Below, piece by piece: positions 42,708 through 51,881 of a DNA stretch of 64,000 nt. The stretch's first letter is position 1. Each line of letters starts with the position of its first letter. Location of the stretch: NCBI GenBank assembly GCA_026708035.1, contig JAPOVQ010000006.1:187554-251553 (forward strand). Direction: 5' to 3'. The translations under genes were made by a program, and so were the position numbers. The notes beneath the pieces were generated by a model. The model did no database searches, was not told the origin of the DNA, and was given only the letters and a program-made list of their open reading frames with translations. Source of the stretch: Chloroflexota bacterium. GTDB lineage: Bacteria; Chloroflexota; UBA11872.

Positions 42708-43895
42708 ATGGTGACGCCGAGTCGCTCGGACGGTGCCCTGGTGGCGGATCTGACGGTGGGTCAGCCCGCGGTTGACGTGCTGCCGCTGGAAGAGCTGGCG
42801 GAGGCGGCGCGAGCCGCGCTGCCCGGCAATCCCAAGGCGCTGCTGTATACGCACACCGAAGGCGCGGCGGAGCTGATCGACGTGGTCCGGGCCAAGCTGC
42901 GGCACTACGAGGGGCTGGACCTTGGCCGCGACCAGATTGCGATCACCAACGGCTCGAGCCAGGCGCTCGACCTGGTGCTCCGGACCTTCACCGAACTCGA
43001 CGGGCCGTTGGCCATGGACGAAGTGTCGTACGGGGCCATTCCGGCGCGTCGGCTGACCGGTCGCGTCGACCACATTCCGTTCGACGACGACGGACCGCAG
43101 CCGGAGGCCGTCGCCCGGCATGCGCGGGCGCTCGACCGGCCGTTCGTGTTCTACACCATGCCAACCTTCCAGAATCCGACGGGCCTGACCGTCGGCGTGA
43201 CCCGCCGACGCGAACTGCTCGACGTATGCCGCGCGGAGGGCGTTCCGATCCTGGAGGACGACGCCTACTACGAGCTGCGTTACGAGGGCGAGCGGGTGCC
43301 GTCGCTCTTGGAGCTGGACGGCGGCAGCGGGCTCGTGGTGCGCACCGGCACGTTCTCGAAGATCCTCGGGGCCGGTATTCGCCTCGGGTGGATGGCAAGC
43401 TCGGCGCCCCTGATCAACCGGGTGCTGCGGCTGAAGCCGGACAGCGGCACCAGCCCCTTCGCCTCGGCCATTGCGGCGCGGTTCATGCAGGACCACATGG
43501 AATCGCAGATCGCGCGGGTGCGGGCCTTCTATCGCGACAAGCGCGACCTGATCATGGAGGCGCTCGACCGACATCTCGAGGATCGGGCGACCTGGCGGAC
43601 TCCCGAGGGCGGGTTCTTCGTGTGGATCACGTTCGACCCGTCGCGCGACGTGGCGGCGATCGTGCGTGAATGCGCCGAGCGCGGCGTGCGCGTCCGCAGC
43701 GGCGCGGAATTCCGAGTGGACGGGGACACGCGCCACGCCATTCGGCTGGCGTTCAGTCACACTGAGCCGCAGGCTATCGAGAGAGGCGTGGAAATCCTGG
43801 GCGAGGTGGTGGCGGAGAACCCCTCACCCCAACCCTCTCCCTCAAGGGGAGAGGGAGTCGGACTCAAGGAGAGTGGGAGTCGGGCGGAGGAATGA
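42708..43895 (+). CDS. PLP-dependent aminotransferase, class I/II (MocR/2-aminoadipate-type)
   Basis: A 395-residue fold-type I aminotransferase. The PLP lysine is Lys218 (TFSKILGAGIRLGW), Asn156 lies in FQNPTG, and EDDAYYEL (183-190) supplies the Asp and Tyr that contact the cofactor ring. The SKILGAGIRLGW stretch and overall layout fit the 2-aminoadipate/valine-pyruvate branch. In-frame sequence upstream of the ATG (PEPFDFEP) looks like normal N-terminus for this branch but has no start codon before a TGA. The last 25 residues (from about NPSPQPSPSRGEG) are encoded by a dispersed repeat that has run into the gene. Confidence 0.87.
   Translation: MVTPSRSDGALVADLTVGQPAVDVLPLEELAEAARAALPGNPKALLYTHTEGAAELIDVVRAKLRHYEGLDLGRDQIAITNGSSQALDLVLRTFTELDGPLAMDEVSYGAIPARRLTGRVDHIPFDDDGPQPEAVARHARALDRPFVFYTMPTFQNPTGLTVGVTRRRELLDVCRAEGVPILEDDAYYELRYEGERVPSLLELDGGSGLVVRTGTFSKILGAGIRLGWMASSAPLINRVLRLKPDSGTSPFASAIAARFMQDHMESQIARVRAFYRDKRDLIMEALDRHLEDRATWRTPEGGFFVWITFDPSRDVAAIVRECAERGVRVRSGAEFRVDGDTRHAIRLAFSHTEPQAIERGVEILGEVVAENPSPQPSPSRGEGVGLKESGSRAEE
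43818..43863. repeat. Dispersed CCTCACCCC...GGGGAGAGGG repeat inside a coding region
   Basis: A full copy of the CCTCACCCCAACCCTCTCCC...GGGGAGAGGGAG element lying in frame within the 3' end of the aminotransferase gene, where it encodes a Ser/Pro-rich tail. Confidence 0.88.
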
Positions 43896-43905
43896 CTGAA
43901 CCACA

Positions 43906-44946
43906 ATGACCTGTGACCCTCGCATGGACCACCAAACCATGCGGACGTTCGCCGCCGACGTGATGGCCGCCGCCGGATGCTCGGCGGCGGAGGCGGCGAG
44001 CGTCGCCGACATGCTGGTGGAAGCCGACCTGCGCGGCTTGTTCTCGCACGGCGTGATGCGGCTGACGATCTACACCGACTGGATTCGCGAAGGCCGGATG
44101 CGCCCCGGCGCCGAGATCCGTGAAGTCGTTTCGGGACCTGCGGTGGCCGTCTTGGACGCCGACGGGGCCCTGGGCCCGGTGTCCGCCGCTCGCGGCGTCG
44201 ACCGCGCCGTTGAGCTTGCCCTGGCGGGCGCCGCGGCGTTCGTCTTCGTGAAGAACGGCACCCACTTCGGGCCGGCGGCGCATTGGGCGCTGCGAGCGGC
44301 CGAGCACGACTGCATCGGATTCTGCTCCAGCAACGGCGGCGGCGTGGCCGGCGTGCTGGCCTACGGCAGCCGCGAGGTGGCCCTGACCAACGGTCCCATC
44401 GCCTGGGCATTGCCGGCGGCCAGGCACCCGGCGCTGGTGGCCGACATGGCCGTGGGCGCGGCCGCGATGGGCAAAGTGCGGGTGGCGCGGGCGGCCGGAA
44501 CGCCGATTCCGGACGACTGGGGCGTGGATGCAGACGGCAATCCGACCACCGACCCGGCCGCGCTCGTCAACCTGATTCCGTTCGCGGGACCCAAGGGCTA
44601 CGGCATGGGCATCGTGACCGAGACGCTGGCGGGAATCCTGGCGGGCGCGGTGGCGCGGGTGAACCGGAAGCCCGACGATCCGCAGCCGGTCGGGCAAGTG
44701 TTTGGCGCGATCAACATTGCCGCGTTCCGGCCCGTGTCGGAGTTCATGGCGGATGTCGACGATGCCATCGACCGGCTCCACGCCATCCCGCCGGCGGAGG
44801 GATCCGACGGAGTGATGGCTCCCGGCGAACCGGAGTGGCGAAAGCGTGAGCGGTCGGTGGCTGACGGCATCGAGTATCCGGACGGCCTGCTCGACGACCT
44901 GGCCGTCACCGCGCGAGGCCTGGGCGTCGCCCCGGCCTGGAGCTGA
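43906..44946 (+). CDS. Ldh2-family (malate/L-lactate-type) dehydrogenase, copy B
   Basis: A 346-residue NAD(P)-dependent dehydrogenase with the family signature DLRGLFSHGV and catalytic His48. GTHFGPAAHWA (residue about 107 on) replaces the common NxHFG/SNHxG, and PKGYGMGIVTE is the C-terminal conserved block. The following gene, a paralogue, begins four bases after this stop, so the two are one transcript. Only ten bases separate it from the upstream aminotransferase, which also makes co-transcription likely. That suggests a pathway in which a 2-oxo acid or imine passes between them. Confidence 0.87.
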   Translation: MTCDPRMDHQTMRTFAADVMAAAGCSAAEAASVADMLVEADLRGLFSHGVMRLTIYTDWIREGRMRPGAEIREVVSGPAVAVLDADGALGPVSAARGVDRAVELALAGAAAFVFVKNGTHFGPAAHWALRAAEHDCIGFCSSNGGGVAGVLAYGSREVALTNGPIAWALPAARHPALVADMAVGAAAMGKVRVARAAGTPIPDDWGVDADGNPTTDPAALVNLIPFAGPKGYGMGIVTETLAGILAGAVARVNRKPDDPQPVGQVFGAINIAAFRPVSEFMADVDDAIDRLHAIPPAEGSDGVMAPGEPEWRKRERSVADGIEYPDGLLDDLAVTARGLGVAPAWS

Positions 44947-44950
44947 TCCC

Positions 44951-46027
44951 ATGGGCGCCGCGACACACACCACCTACGACACCAGCGGCCCGCGGGTCGC
45001 GCGCGGTGAGCTCGAGGCGTTCGCGGGCAAGCTGCTGGAAGCCGTGGGGGTGGACGCGGCGGGCGCTGCTCTGACGGCCCGGACGCTGGTGCACGCGGAC
45101 CTGCGCGGGGTGCACTCGCACGGCGTGCGGATGCTGCCCCTTTATCTCAGGACGCTTGCGAACAAATCCCTGAATCCCAGGCCGACGGTGCGGGAAGTCA
45201 GCAGCGGTCCGGGCCACGCGACGTTCGACGGCGACAACGGGATGGGTCAGGTCGCGTCCGAGATCGCGATGGGCCGGGCGATTGAGCTGGCGCACGAATT
45301 CGGCGTGGGAATGACGATCGTCGACAACACCGGCCACTTCGGCGCGGCCGGCTATTGGGTCATCATGGCGGCGGAGGCCGGTTGCATGGGCTATTGCGCC
45401 AGCAACCTGCGCGGCCCCGTGCTGCTGGCGACCGGGGGACGCGGCGGGGCCGCCGGCAACAACCCGCTGGCCTGGGCCTTTCCCGGCCGGCGCCACCGTC
45501 CCACGGTGCTGGACATGGCAACGGGAGCGGTGGCGCTGGGCAAGATCGCGGCGCTGGGCGAGGGCGGATTCCTAGCGCCGGAGGGCGTCGCGGCCGACGC
45601 CGAGGGCCGGCCCACCCGCGATCCGGCCAAGGTGGCCTTTGTGGCGCCAGCCGCGGGTCCCAAGGGATATGCGCTGGCCGTGGTGCACGACGTGCTGGTG
45701 GGCGCGCTGACCGGCGGCGGATCGGCGCTGCAGAAGGAGCCGCTGGTGCTCGGCGGTCCGCTGGACGGCGGCCTGTTCTTCATGGCCATGGACATATCGG
45801 CGGTCATGCCGCTGGCGGACTTCACCGTCGCCATGGACGCGCAGACCGACGCGGTGAACGGCCTCGAACCCGCCGCAGGCGTGGATCGGGTGAGCATGCC
45901 GGGGCAGATCGAGTGGGACCTCTACGACGAGCGCGTCGTGACGGGCATTCCATTCCCGGCGGGCGTGCTCGATCCCCTGGCCGGGGTCGCGGCGCAGTAC
46001 GGCGTGGCCGCGCCGTGGGTCGGATAG
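44951..46027 (+). CDS. Ldh2-family (malate/L-lactate-type) dehydrogenase, copy C
   Basis: A 358-residue paralogue of copy B. DLRGVHSHGV gives catalytic His57, TGHFGAAGYW the second conserved His, NNPLAWAFP the substrate region, and GPKGYALA the C-terminal block. The ATG at 44951 is four bases after the preceding stop; the longer frame to 44846 would overlap that gene and is rejected. As a tandem pair with copy B it may have split substrate range or form mixed dimers. Confidence 0.88.
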   Translation: MGAATHTTYDTSGPRVARGELEAFAGKLLEAVGVDAAGAALTARTLVHADLRGVHSHGVRMLPLYLRTLANKSLNPRPTVREVSSGPGHATFDGDNGMGQVASEIAMGRAIELAHEFGVGMTIVDNTGHFGAAGYWVIMAAEAGCMGYCASNLRGPVLLATGGRGGAAGNNPLAWAFPGRRHRPTVLDMATGAVALGKIAALGEGGFLAPEGVAADAEGRPTRDPAKVAFVAPAAGPKGYALAVVHDVLVGALTGGGSALQKEPLVLGGPLDGGLFFMAMDISAVMPLADFTVAMDAQTDAVNGLEPAAGVDRVSMPGQIEWDLYDERVVTGIPFPAGVLDPLAGVAAQYGVAAPWVG

Positions 46028-46123
46028 GCGCCGTGTCTCCCAGGCAAATGCTTGTGATGGCCCAGTCTGGGGCAATTCAGCGGGCCGACGGACCAGTCGC
46101 ACGCGGGCTGTCGGAAGCCGCTT

Positions 46124-46215
46124 CGTCACCCCGGCGAAGGCCGGGGTCCAGAGTCCTTGCCCCGGCGCGAGATGCGACCGGACTGGATTCCGGCTTTCGC
46201 CGGAATGACGGAGGG
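46124..46215. repeat. Two dispersed hairpin repeats
   Basis: CACCCCGGCGAAGGCCGGGGTCC (about 46126-46149) and GGATTCCGGCTTTCGCCGGAATGACG (about 46184-46210) in the gap after the Ldh2 pair; either stem may terminate that transcript. The rest of the gap up to the next ribosome site shows no gene. Confidence 0.82.
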
Positions 46216-46283
46216 TATTCGCAAAGCTCTCGTTTAGGAGAGAAGGAACTCAATCAGAGGACTTCAATGGCCGGAGGTTTGCG

Positions 46284-47255
46284 ATGACCACCGCGCGCAC
46301 GGACGGGAACCTCGATTCCGTGCTGGGCGCGATCGGCAATACGCCGGTCGTGACGCTGTCGCGTCTGACGCGGGGGCTGCCGGGGCGCCTGGTGGTCAAG
46401 CTGGACTACTTGCAGCCCGGGTTTTCGAAGAAGGACCGCGTGGCGCTGCGGATGATCGAGGACGCCGAGGCCAGCGGCGAGCTGCGGCCCGGGCAGCCCG
46501 TGGTGGAGCTGACCAGCGGCAACGCCGGCACGGGATTCTCCATCGTCTGCGCGATCAAGGGCTATCAGTTCGTGGCGGTGATGTCGCGCGGGAACTCGGA
46601 GGAGCGGGCGCGCATGATGCGCGCGCTCGGCGCCGAAGTGGTGCTGGTGGACCAGCTGCCCGAATCGACGCCGGGCAAAGTCTCGGGGGCGGACCTCGAC
46701 CTGGTGGAGGCGGAAGCCCAGCGCATCGTGCGGGAGCGCGGGGCCTTTCGACCGGACCAATTCCGCTTGCAGAGCAACTTCCGGGCGCACCGGGACACGA
46801 CCGGTCCGGAGCTGGTGGCGCAGACCGGCGGGGCCATCGACGCGTTCTGCGACATGGCCGGGTCGGGTGGAACCGTGGGCGGCACGTCCGCGGCGCTCAA
46901 GCAAGCGATTCCAGGCGTCAAGTGCTTCGTGGTGGAGCCGGCCGGCGCCGCCGTCCTCGCGGGGAAGCCAATCGTGAACGCGGATCACCGCATCCAAGGC
47001 GCGGGCTATTCGCGCGCGGAGCTCGCGAACATTCCGTCGGAGGTGGTGGACGGATTTCTGACCATCGACGACGAGGCGGCGACGGAAATGACGCGTCGTC
47101 TGGCGCGCGAGGAAGGGATCTTCGCCGGCTTCTCGTCTGGAGCGAACGTTTCGGCGGCCCTGGAGCTATTGCAGGGCGAGTTCCAGGGCGGCACGGTGGC
47201 CACGATCATCAACGACTCGGGACTCAAGTACCTCAGCACGGACCTCTGGGACTAG
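46284..47255 (+). CDS. Cysteine synthase / PLP-dependent beta-family enzyme
   Basis: A 323-residue fold-type II PLP enzyme of the cysteine synthase family. The PLP lysine is Lys50 (KKDR, where CysK has VKDR), the substrate loop is TSGNAGTG (77-84) in place of TSGNTGIG, and GSGGTVGGT (about 193-201) binds the cofactor phosphate. These shifts suggest it is not a housekeeping CysK; it may be a beta-replacing enzyme or a threonine/serine-type lyase. GGAGG six bases before the ATG fixes the start. A cupin gene follows 128 bases later. Confidence 0.85.
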   Translation: MTTARTDGNLDSVLGAIGNTPVVTLSRLTRGLPGRLVVKLDYLQPGFSKKDRVALRMIEDAEASGELRPGQPVVELTSGNAGTGFSIVCAIKGYQFVAVMSRGNSEERARMMRALGAEVVLVDQLPESTPGKVSGADLDLVEAEAQRIVRERGAFRPDQFRLQSNFRAHRDTTGPELVAQTGGAIDAFCDMAGSGGTVGGTSAALKQAIPGVKCFVVEPAGAAVLAGKPIVNADHRIQGAGYSRAELANIPSEVVDGFLTIDDEAATEMTRRLAREEGIFAGFSSGANVSAALELLQGEFQGGTVATIINDSGLKYLSTDLWD

Positions 47256-47383
47256 CCCGAGCACGGGCGGCCGATTGACCGTGGGTCGTGATCCGCGCGC
47301 ATCTGCGACACAATGGCGGCCATCGACATCGAGCGGGCGCTGAGACCGCCCACCACCCATCCGAGGCCCAAGGAGCAGACACG

Positions 47384-47710
47384 ATGAGCATCAACCACCG
47401 AGACGACCGCCCGATCATCGACATGGGCGACGGCATACAGCGCCGCACGATGGTGTGGGGCGACCGCATGTTGCTGGCGGAGATTCACATGGAGACCGGC
47501 GGCACCGTGCCGCGGCACGATCACGTCTACGAGCAAATCGGCTATTGCATCAGCGGCAGCCTGGAGCTTGACGTGGGCGACGACACGACCGTGGTCGGGG
47601 CCAACACGTCGTGGGTGATTCCGGGCGACGTGCCGCACGGGGCGCGGGCCTTGGAGCCGTGCTTCGTGATCGAAATCTGGAACCCGGCGCGCGACGACTA
47701 CAAGGACTAG
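47384..47710 (+). CDS. Small cupin-domain protein
   Basis: A 108-residue single-domain cupin. PRHDHVYEQIGYCISGSLEL (residues about 45-64) is cupin motif 1, with His46, His48 and Glu51-type metal ligands, and IPGDVPHGAR is motif 2 with the last His. Such proteins bind Fe, Mn or Zn and act as isomerases, oxygenases or sensors. AAGGAG precedes the ATG at 47384; an in-frame extension to 47288 is low-complexity and rejected. Role unknown. Confidence 0.85.
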   Translation: MSINHRDDRPIIDMGDGIQRRTMVWGDRMLLAEIHMETGGTVPRHDHVYEQIGYCISGSLELDVGDDTTVVGANTSWVIPGDVPHGARALEPCFVIEIWNPARDDYKD

Positions 47711-47807
47711 CGCCGGCTTCCATCACAGTGCCCCTCATGCCGATTGAACCGGCGTCGCGGCGGATGGACGCGGCCGATTGAGCACGCGTGGCGGCGTCGC
47801 CGGGCGT

Positions 47808-49064
47808 ATGTCGCGCGCGACCATCGAGATCCTGCGCGATAACCTGACGCTCATACCCTTCGTCACCGCGGGTGGGCTGGCGGCCGCGGGGTTCCAGGTT
47901 TTCCTGTCGCGCACCCTCGAGAAGACGGTCTACGGCGAGACGTTTGTCGTGCTCGGGGTGCTTTCCGTGCTGGGGGCGTCCACCCTGGTCATCCAGACCG
48001 TCATCGCGCGAAGCAGCGCGCGGCTCTTCGCGTTGGAGCGGCTGGCGGATATGCGCCTGGCGGCGTGGACCGCCGGCCGGCGGCTGACGATTGCGGCGAT
48101 CCTGCTCACCGCGATTCTCGCCGCGCTCACACCACTGCTGGTGCGCGCCCTTCAACTGACCAGCCCCTGGCCCATGCTGGTGGCCGCGGTCGGGGCCGGC
48201 TTGGGGCTGGTGGAGCCGCTGTTCCGCGGCATCACGCAAGGGGCGAGGGACTTCGTGGCGCACGGCGCCGTCGTGGCAATGCATGGGTTTGGCCGGCTGG
48301 GCGTCGGTACCGTCGGCGTGCTGGCCGGCGGTGGTTCAACCGGCGCGCTGCTGGCAGGTCCCGGAGGCGCACTCGCCTCCATAGGCATGGGTGTGGTCGC
48401 GCTGCGACGTCTGCTGCGCGGCGATTCCGAGCCGGCCGACGCGGCGAAGTCAGGCGAGCCGCCGTGGGTGCACATTCGCGTTGGCCTGATCGTCACCATC
48501 ATGGTCGCCATGCTGCACCTGGACGGGCTGGCGATGCGCGTGTTCCATCCCCCGGACGTCGCCGCCGACTACGCCGTGCTCGCGGTCATCGGCCGGATGG
48601 TCTACTGGAGCGGGATCACGATCGGGCTGGTGCTGCTCCCCTTTGTGGTCCAGGCCGCCACGCGCGGTGAGGACTACGTGCGGGCCTACCTGATCAGCGT
48701 GGGGCTGATGGTGTTTGCCGGGTCAATCGTGGCGGTAGTCGTGCTGCTGCGGCCCGAGTTCGTCTACAGCGTGGCGTTTCGAGACGAATACACGCTCAAC
48801 ACGGCGCTGCTGCCGAAGTACGTCGCCGCGGCGGCGATGCTGGCCATCGCGACGATGACGGCGAGTCTCCACATCGGCGCATCCAATCTGCGAGTGTGGC
48901 TCCCCTTGGCGGTCTTGGTGGCGGCGACCCTCGTTGCATTTGCCGTGGCGCATGAAAGCGCGCGCCAGGTGGTGACGGTCATCCTGGTGGCGGACGCCGT
49001 GGCCTTCGTCTACCTGCTTGGCGAAGCCGCGTTGTTGGCTCGAAGGCCCCCGGCGCCTGCGTAG
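47808..49064 (+). CDS. Polytopic membrane protein, polysaccharide flippase-like (MOP superfamily)
   Basis: A 418-residue integral membrane protein with about ten to twelve hydrophobic helices and few charged loops. The arrangement and the N-terminal GGLAAAGFQVFLSRTLEKTVYG block (helix then FG/YG with acidic-aromatic loop) resemble O-antigen/polysaccharide flippases. The adjacent GDP-sugar genes, although on the other strand, support a role in moving lipid-linked glycans across the membrane. The ATG at 47808 is preferred over a TTG at 47778; neither has a clear ribosome site. Confidence 0.75.
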   Translation: MSRATIEILRDNLTLIPFVTAGGLAAAGFQVFLSRTLEKTVYGETFVVLGVLSVLGASTLVIQTVIARSSARLFALERLADMRLAAWTAGRRLTIAAILLTAILAALTPLLVRALQLTSPWPMLVAAVGAGLGLVEPLFRGITQGARDFVAHGAVVAMHGFGRLGVGTVGVLAGGGSTGALLAGPGGALASIGMGVVALRRLLRGDSEPADAAKSGEPPWVHIRVGLIVTIMVAMLHLDGLAMRVFHPPDVAADYAVLAVIGRMVYWSGITIGLVLLPFVVQAATRGEDYVRAYLISVGLMVFAGSIVAVVVLLRPEFVYSVAFRDEYTLNTALLPKYVAAAAMLAIATMTASLHIGASNLRVWLPLAVLVAATLVAFAVAHESARQVVTVILVADAVAFVYLLGEAALLARRPPAPA

Positions 49065-49103
49065 CGTCCGCTCGGGCGGCGGCCCCGAGCGACGCTGCCG
49101 AAT

Positions 49104-49475
49104 CTAGTCGGGCGAGCGGCCGTAGTCGTCGGAAAAGCGCACTACGTCGTCGGGGTGTGGGGTGGACACTTCGAGCACCCGCACGTCGCCGTAGGGGGCG
49201 GCGAAGCGATGCACGGTCCCGGCTCGCACACGGAAGGCCTGGCCGGACTCCATGTCGCGGGTCTGCACCGTCTCCGGCGCGGAACCGACGGTCAGGGCAA
49301 GTCTTCCGTCAAGCACGTAGATCGTCTCGTCCTTCTCCACGTGCGCTTGCAGGCTGAGCCGGTGGCCCTCGCTGATCTCGATCACCTTGCCCAGGTAGTG
49401 CTCGCAGCTGGCGTAGATGATCTCGCGACCCCAGGGCTTGTCCACGATGGTGACGTCGTCCGAGGGTGCGCTCAT
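49104..49475 (-). CDS. Free-standing mannose-6-phosphate isomerase-type cupin
   Basis: A 123-residue cupin that matches the C-terminal domain of type II phosphomannose isomerases: KPWGREIIY at the start, GHRLSLQAHVEKDETIYVL (residues about 36-54, His and Gln metal ligands) and VHRFAAP near the end. It may interconvert fructose-6-P and mannose-6-P and so feed the GDP-mannose genes beside it, or only bind a sugar phosphate. ATG 49475 overlaps the stop of the phosphomutase gene by four bases. The longer frame to 49676 is a shadow of that gene. Confidence 0.85.
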   Translation of the reverse strand: MSAPSDDVTIVDKPWGREIIYASCEHYLGKVIEISEGHRLSLQAHVEKDETIYVLDGRLALTVGSAPETVQTRDMESGQAFRVRAGTVHRFAAPYGDVRVLEVSTPHPDDVVRFSDDYGRSPD

Positions 49476-50896
49476 GGGACCCCGGCGGCGGACCGCCCAA
49501 TGTCGAGCAGCCGATCCACGCGATCGGCGGATGTCGTCTCGCAATAGATGCGGAGCAGCGGCTCGGTGCCCGAGAAGCGCACCAGCAGCCAGCTTTCGTC
49601 GGCCAGGTAGTACTTGAAGCCGTCGAAGTCGCCGCGTCGAGCCACGGGCGTGCCGTCGATGCTCTCGGGCGCCCAAGCCTCCATGCGGGACATGATCGCC
49701 GCTCGCTCCTCGGCCGGAAAGCGCAGGTCCAGGCGGCGGTAGTGGTACTCGCGTCCGAGCTTCTCGAAGAGCATCCGGACGAGCTGCGACGGGGTCTTGT
49801 CCTCGCAGATCATGAGGTCGAGGAAGAACAGGCCGGCGACGATGCCGTCGCGCTCGGGCATGTGCAGGCCGAACACATAGCCGCCGCTCTCCTCGCCGCC
49901 CATCACCGCGTTGGTGTCGCGCATGGTCGGGGCCACGTATTTCATGCCCACGCCGGTCTCGTGCACCGGCACGTCATAGAGCCGCCCGAGCCGCTCCAGC
50001 ATCGCGGACGTGGTGAGCGTCTTCACGAGGGGCCGGCGGTCGTCGCGATGCTCCAGCATGTAGTAGGCCAGCAGCGCGATGGTGCGAAGCTGATCCACGA
50101 ACTGGCCGTGCTCGTCGACCACGCCCAGGCGGTCGGCGTCGCCGTCGACCGCCAAGCCCACGGCGGCCCGCGCCTCGCGGACCGCGTCCCCAAGGGCGTC
50201 CGTTTGGGGCGGGATGGGCTCTGGTCGCGCCAGACCCGGAAACGCCGGGTTCCACTCGGAGTGGATCTCCTGCACCCGGAGCTTGCCGCCTTGGAGCAAG
50301 CGCGGCAGCCAGCCGGCGCCCGAGCCGTACATGGCGTCCACGACCACGCGGCGGTCGCGCTGCCGCAGTCCGGGCAGGTCGAGCAGGTTCGGCACGTGCC
50401 TGAGATAGGCAGAGCCCGGGTCGAAGGTCTTGACCTGACCGGCCTGGGGCGCGCCGAGGTTGCGAATCGACTCCGGCGTGACGCGGGCGACGGCCGCCTC
50501 GACCTTCTCCAGGCTCGCGGGCGGAAGGGCGGCGCCGCTGGCGGTGCGGATCTTGAAGCCGTTGTCGCTGGGCGGATTGTGGCTGGCGGTGATCATCACG
50601 GCGCCCGCCGCGCCCACGCCGGCGATGCTGAACGCCGCGACGGGGGTGGGACAGGGCCGGTCCACGAGGAAGGCCGGGATGCCGTTGGCGCCCAGCACGT
50701 CGGCCACGGCGCGGGCGAACTCAGGCGATCCGAAGCGGCGGTCGTAGCCGACGACGATGCCGTTTTGCCAGGACCACTCGCGGCGCACGAAGTGGGCGAA
50801 TCCCTGGGCGACGCGGCGCACGTTGGCAAAGGTGTATTCGTCGGCGATGCCCGCGCGCCAGCCGTCGGTGCCGAAGCGGATCGTTTCGGCGGTCAT
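49472..50896 (-). CDS. manB: Phosphoglucomutase/phosphomannomutase
   Basis: A 474-residue alpha-D-phosphohexomutase, expected to convert mannose-6-P to mannose-1-P (or the glucose equivalents). All active-site loops are intact: phosphoserine Ser105 in TASHNP, Mg2+ loop DGDADR (251-256), sugar loop GGEESGG, and phosphate loop RFSGTEP near the C-terminus. This contrasts with the degenerate mutase domain in the fusion at 33983-36487. It lies in the order gmd, rmd-like, manB, cupin on one strand with 22 bases to the upstream gene. Confidence 0.92.
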   Translation of the reverse strand: MTAETIRFGTDGWRAGIADEYTFANVRRVAQGFAHFVRREWSWQNGIVVGYDRRFGSPEFARAVADVLGANGIPAFLVDRPCPTPVAAFSIAGVGAAGAVMITASHNPPSDNGFKIRTASGAALPPASLEKVEAAVARVTPESIRNLGAPQAGQVKTFDPGSAYLRHVPNLLDLPGLRQRDRRVVVDAMYGSGAGWLPRLLQGGKLRVQEIHSEWNPAFPGLARPEPIPPQTDALGDAVREARAAVGLAVDGDADRLGVVDEHGQFVDQLRTIALLAYYMLEHRDDRRPLVKTLTTSAMLERLGRLYDVPVHETGVGMKYVAPTMRDTNAVMGGEESGGYVFGLHMPERDGIVAGLFFLDLMICEDKTPSQLVRMLFEKLGREYHYRRLDLRFPAEERAAIMSRMEAWAPESIDGTPVARRGDFDGFKYYLADESWLLVRFSGTEPLLRIYCETTSADRVDRLLDIGRSAAGVP

Positions 50897-50918
50897 GGCT
50901 GCCTTGGGACGGCGCGGC

Positions 50919-51881
50919 TCACGCGACGATCGGCACGGACGAGGCGAGGCGCTCGCGCACTTCGGTCAGGCCATCTCGCAGCGAGTCGTCCACGGTCCGG
51001 CTGACGCGCCAGCCGGTGTCGCGGGCAATCAGGGACGGGTCGCCGACGACGACGCGGCCCTGTGCCGCTGCATTCGACCCACCTTCTTGAATCTCGGCTT
51101 GAATGCCGGCGATCTCGATGAGCCGGTCGACCACCGCGCGCAGGGGCGTCGCCTGCCCGGAGGCGACGTTGTAGGCGGCGCCGGTCCGCCCACGCGCCGC
51201 AACGGCCTGAATGGCGTCGGCGGCGTCGCGCACGTCAACGAAATCCAGGGTGTCGCGAAGGCTCAGGGTGCGAATCAGCGCTGGGGCGCCACGGTCCAGG
51301 ATCTCGGCGGCCTGCCTGATTTGCGGGGCGGGGAAGTACTCCTCGGGCCGGCCGGGACCGATGACGTTGAAGAGGCGCAGCCGGACGATGTCCAGGCCGT
51401 CGGAGCGGTGGTGCTGGGCGGCCTGCACGTCCGCCGCCGCCTTGGTCGTGGCATACACCCCTTCGGGTCGCTGGGGATCGTCTTCGCGGACCGGACGGTC
51501 ATGTCCGTCCCGGCCATATTGCAGCGCCGAGCCGAGGACGATCAGCCGCGCATCCGGGGCCAGCTCGCGCAGGGCCAGAATGACCCGCAGCTGCCCGAGG
51601 ACGTTCACGTCGTAGGCCGCCAGGGGGTCGGCCTCGGCCTGTCGCGGATCGGCGACGGCGGCGAGGTTGATCACGACCGCGGGCTGTGTCGATTCAATCG
51701 CCGCACGGACGGTGTCACCGTCGCGCAGGTCCAGCTTGGCGTCGGCATCCCCGCCGCGGTCGGCGGCGATGACCTCAGCGCCGGTTGCCTCCAAGCCCGC
51801 GACGAGATGCCGGCCGATGAATCCGCGAGCCCCGGTGACCAGCACCCGGGCGCCGTCCCACGAGCACTCGGCCGCGCTCAC
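50919..51881 (-). CDS. GDP-6-deoxy-D-mannose reductase-like NAD-dependent epimerase
   Basis: A 320-residue extended [17 protein letters not shown] is the cofactor loop, SALQYG holds the catalytic Ser region, and YATTK carries the catalytic Tyr and Lys. [16 protein letters not shown] and the [12 protein letters not shown] block fit the GDP-6-deoxy-4-keto-mannose reductase (RMD) branch. Directly after gmd this gives GDP-D-rhamnose. The GTG at 51881 overlaps the gmd stop (GTGA), showing coupling; the longer frame to 52232 is a shadow of gmd. An epimerase of another nucleotide sugar is the alternative. Confidence 0.87.
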   Translation of the reverse strand: MSAAECSWDGARVLVTGARGFIGRHLVAGLEATGAEVIAADRGGDADAKLDLRDGDTVRAAIESTQPAVVINLAAVADPRQAEADPLAAYDVNVLGQLRVILALRELAPDARLIVLGSALQYGRDGHDRPVREDDPQRPEGVYATTKAAADVQAAQHHRSDGLDIVRLRLFNVIGPGRPEEYFPAPQIRQAAEILDRGAPALIRTLSLRDTLDFVDVRDAADAIQAVAARGRTGAAYNVASGQATPLRAVVDRLIEIAGIQAEIQEGGSNAAAQGRVVVGDPSLIARDTGWRVSRTVDDSLRDGLTEVRERLASSVPIVA

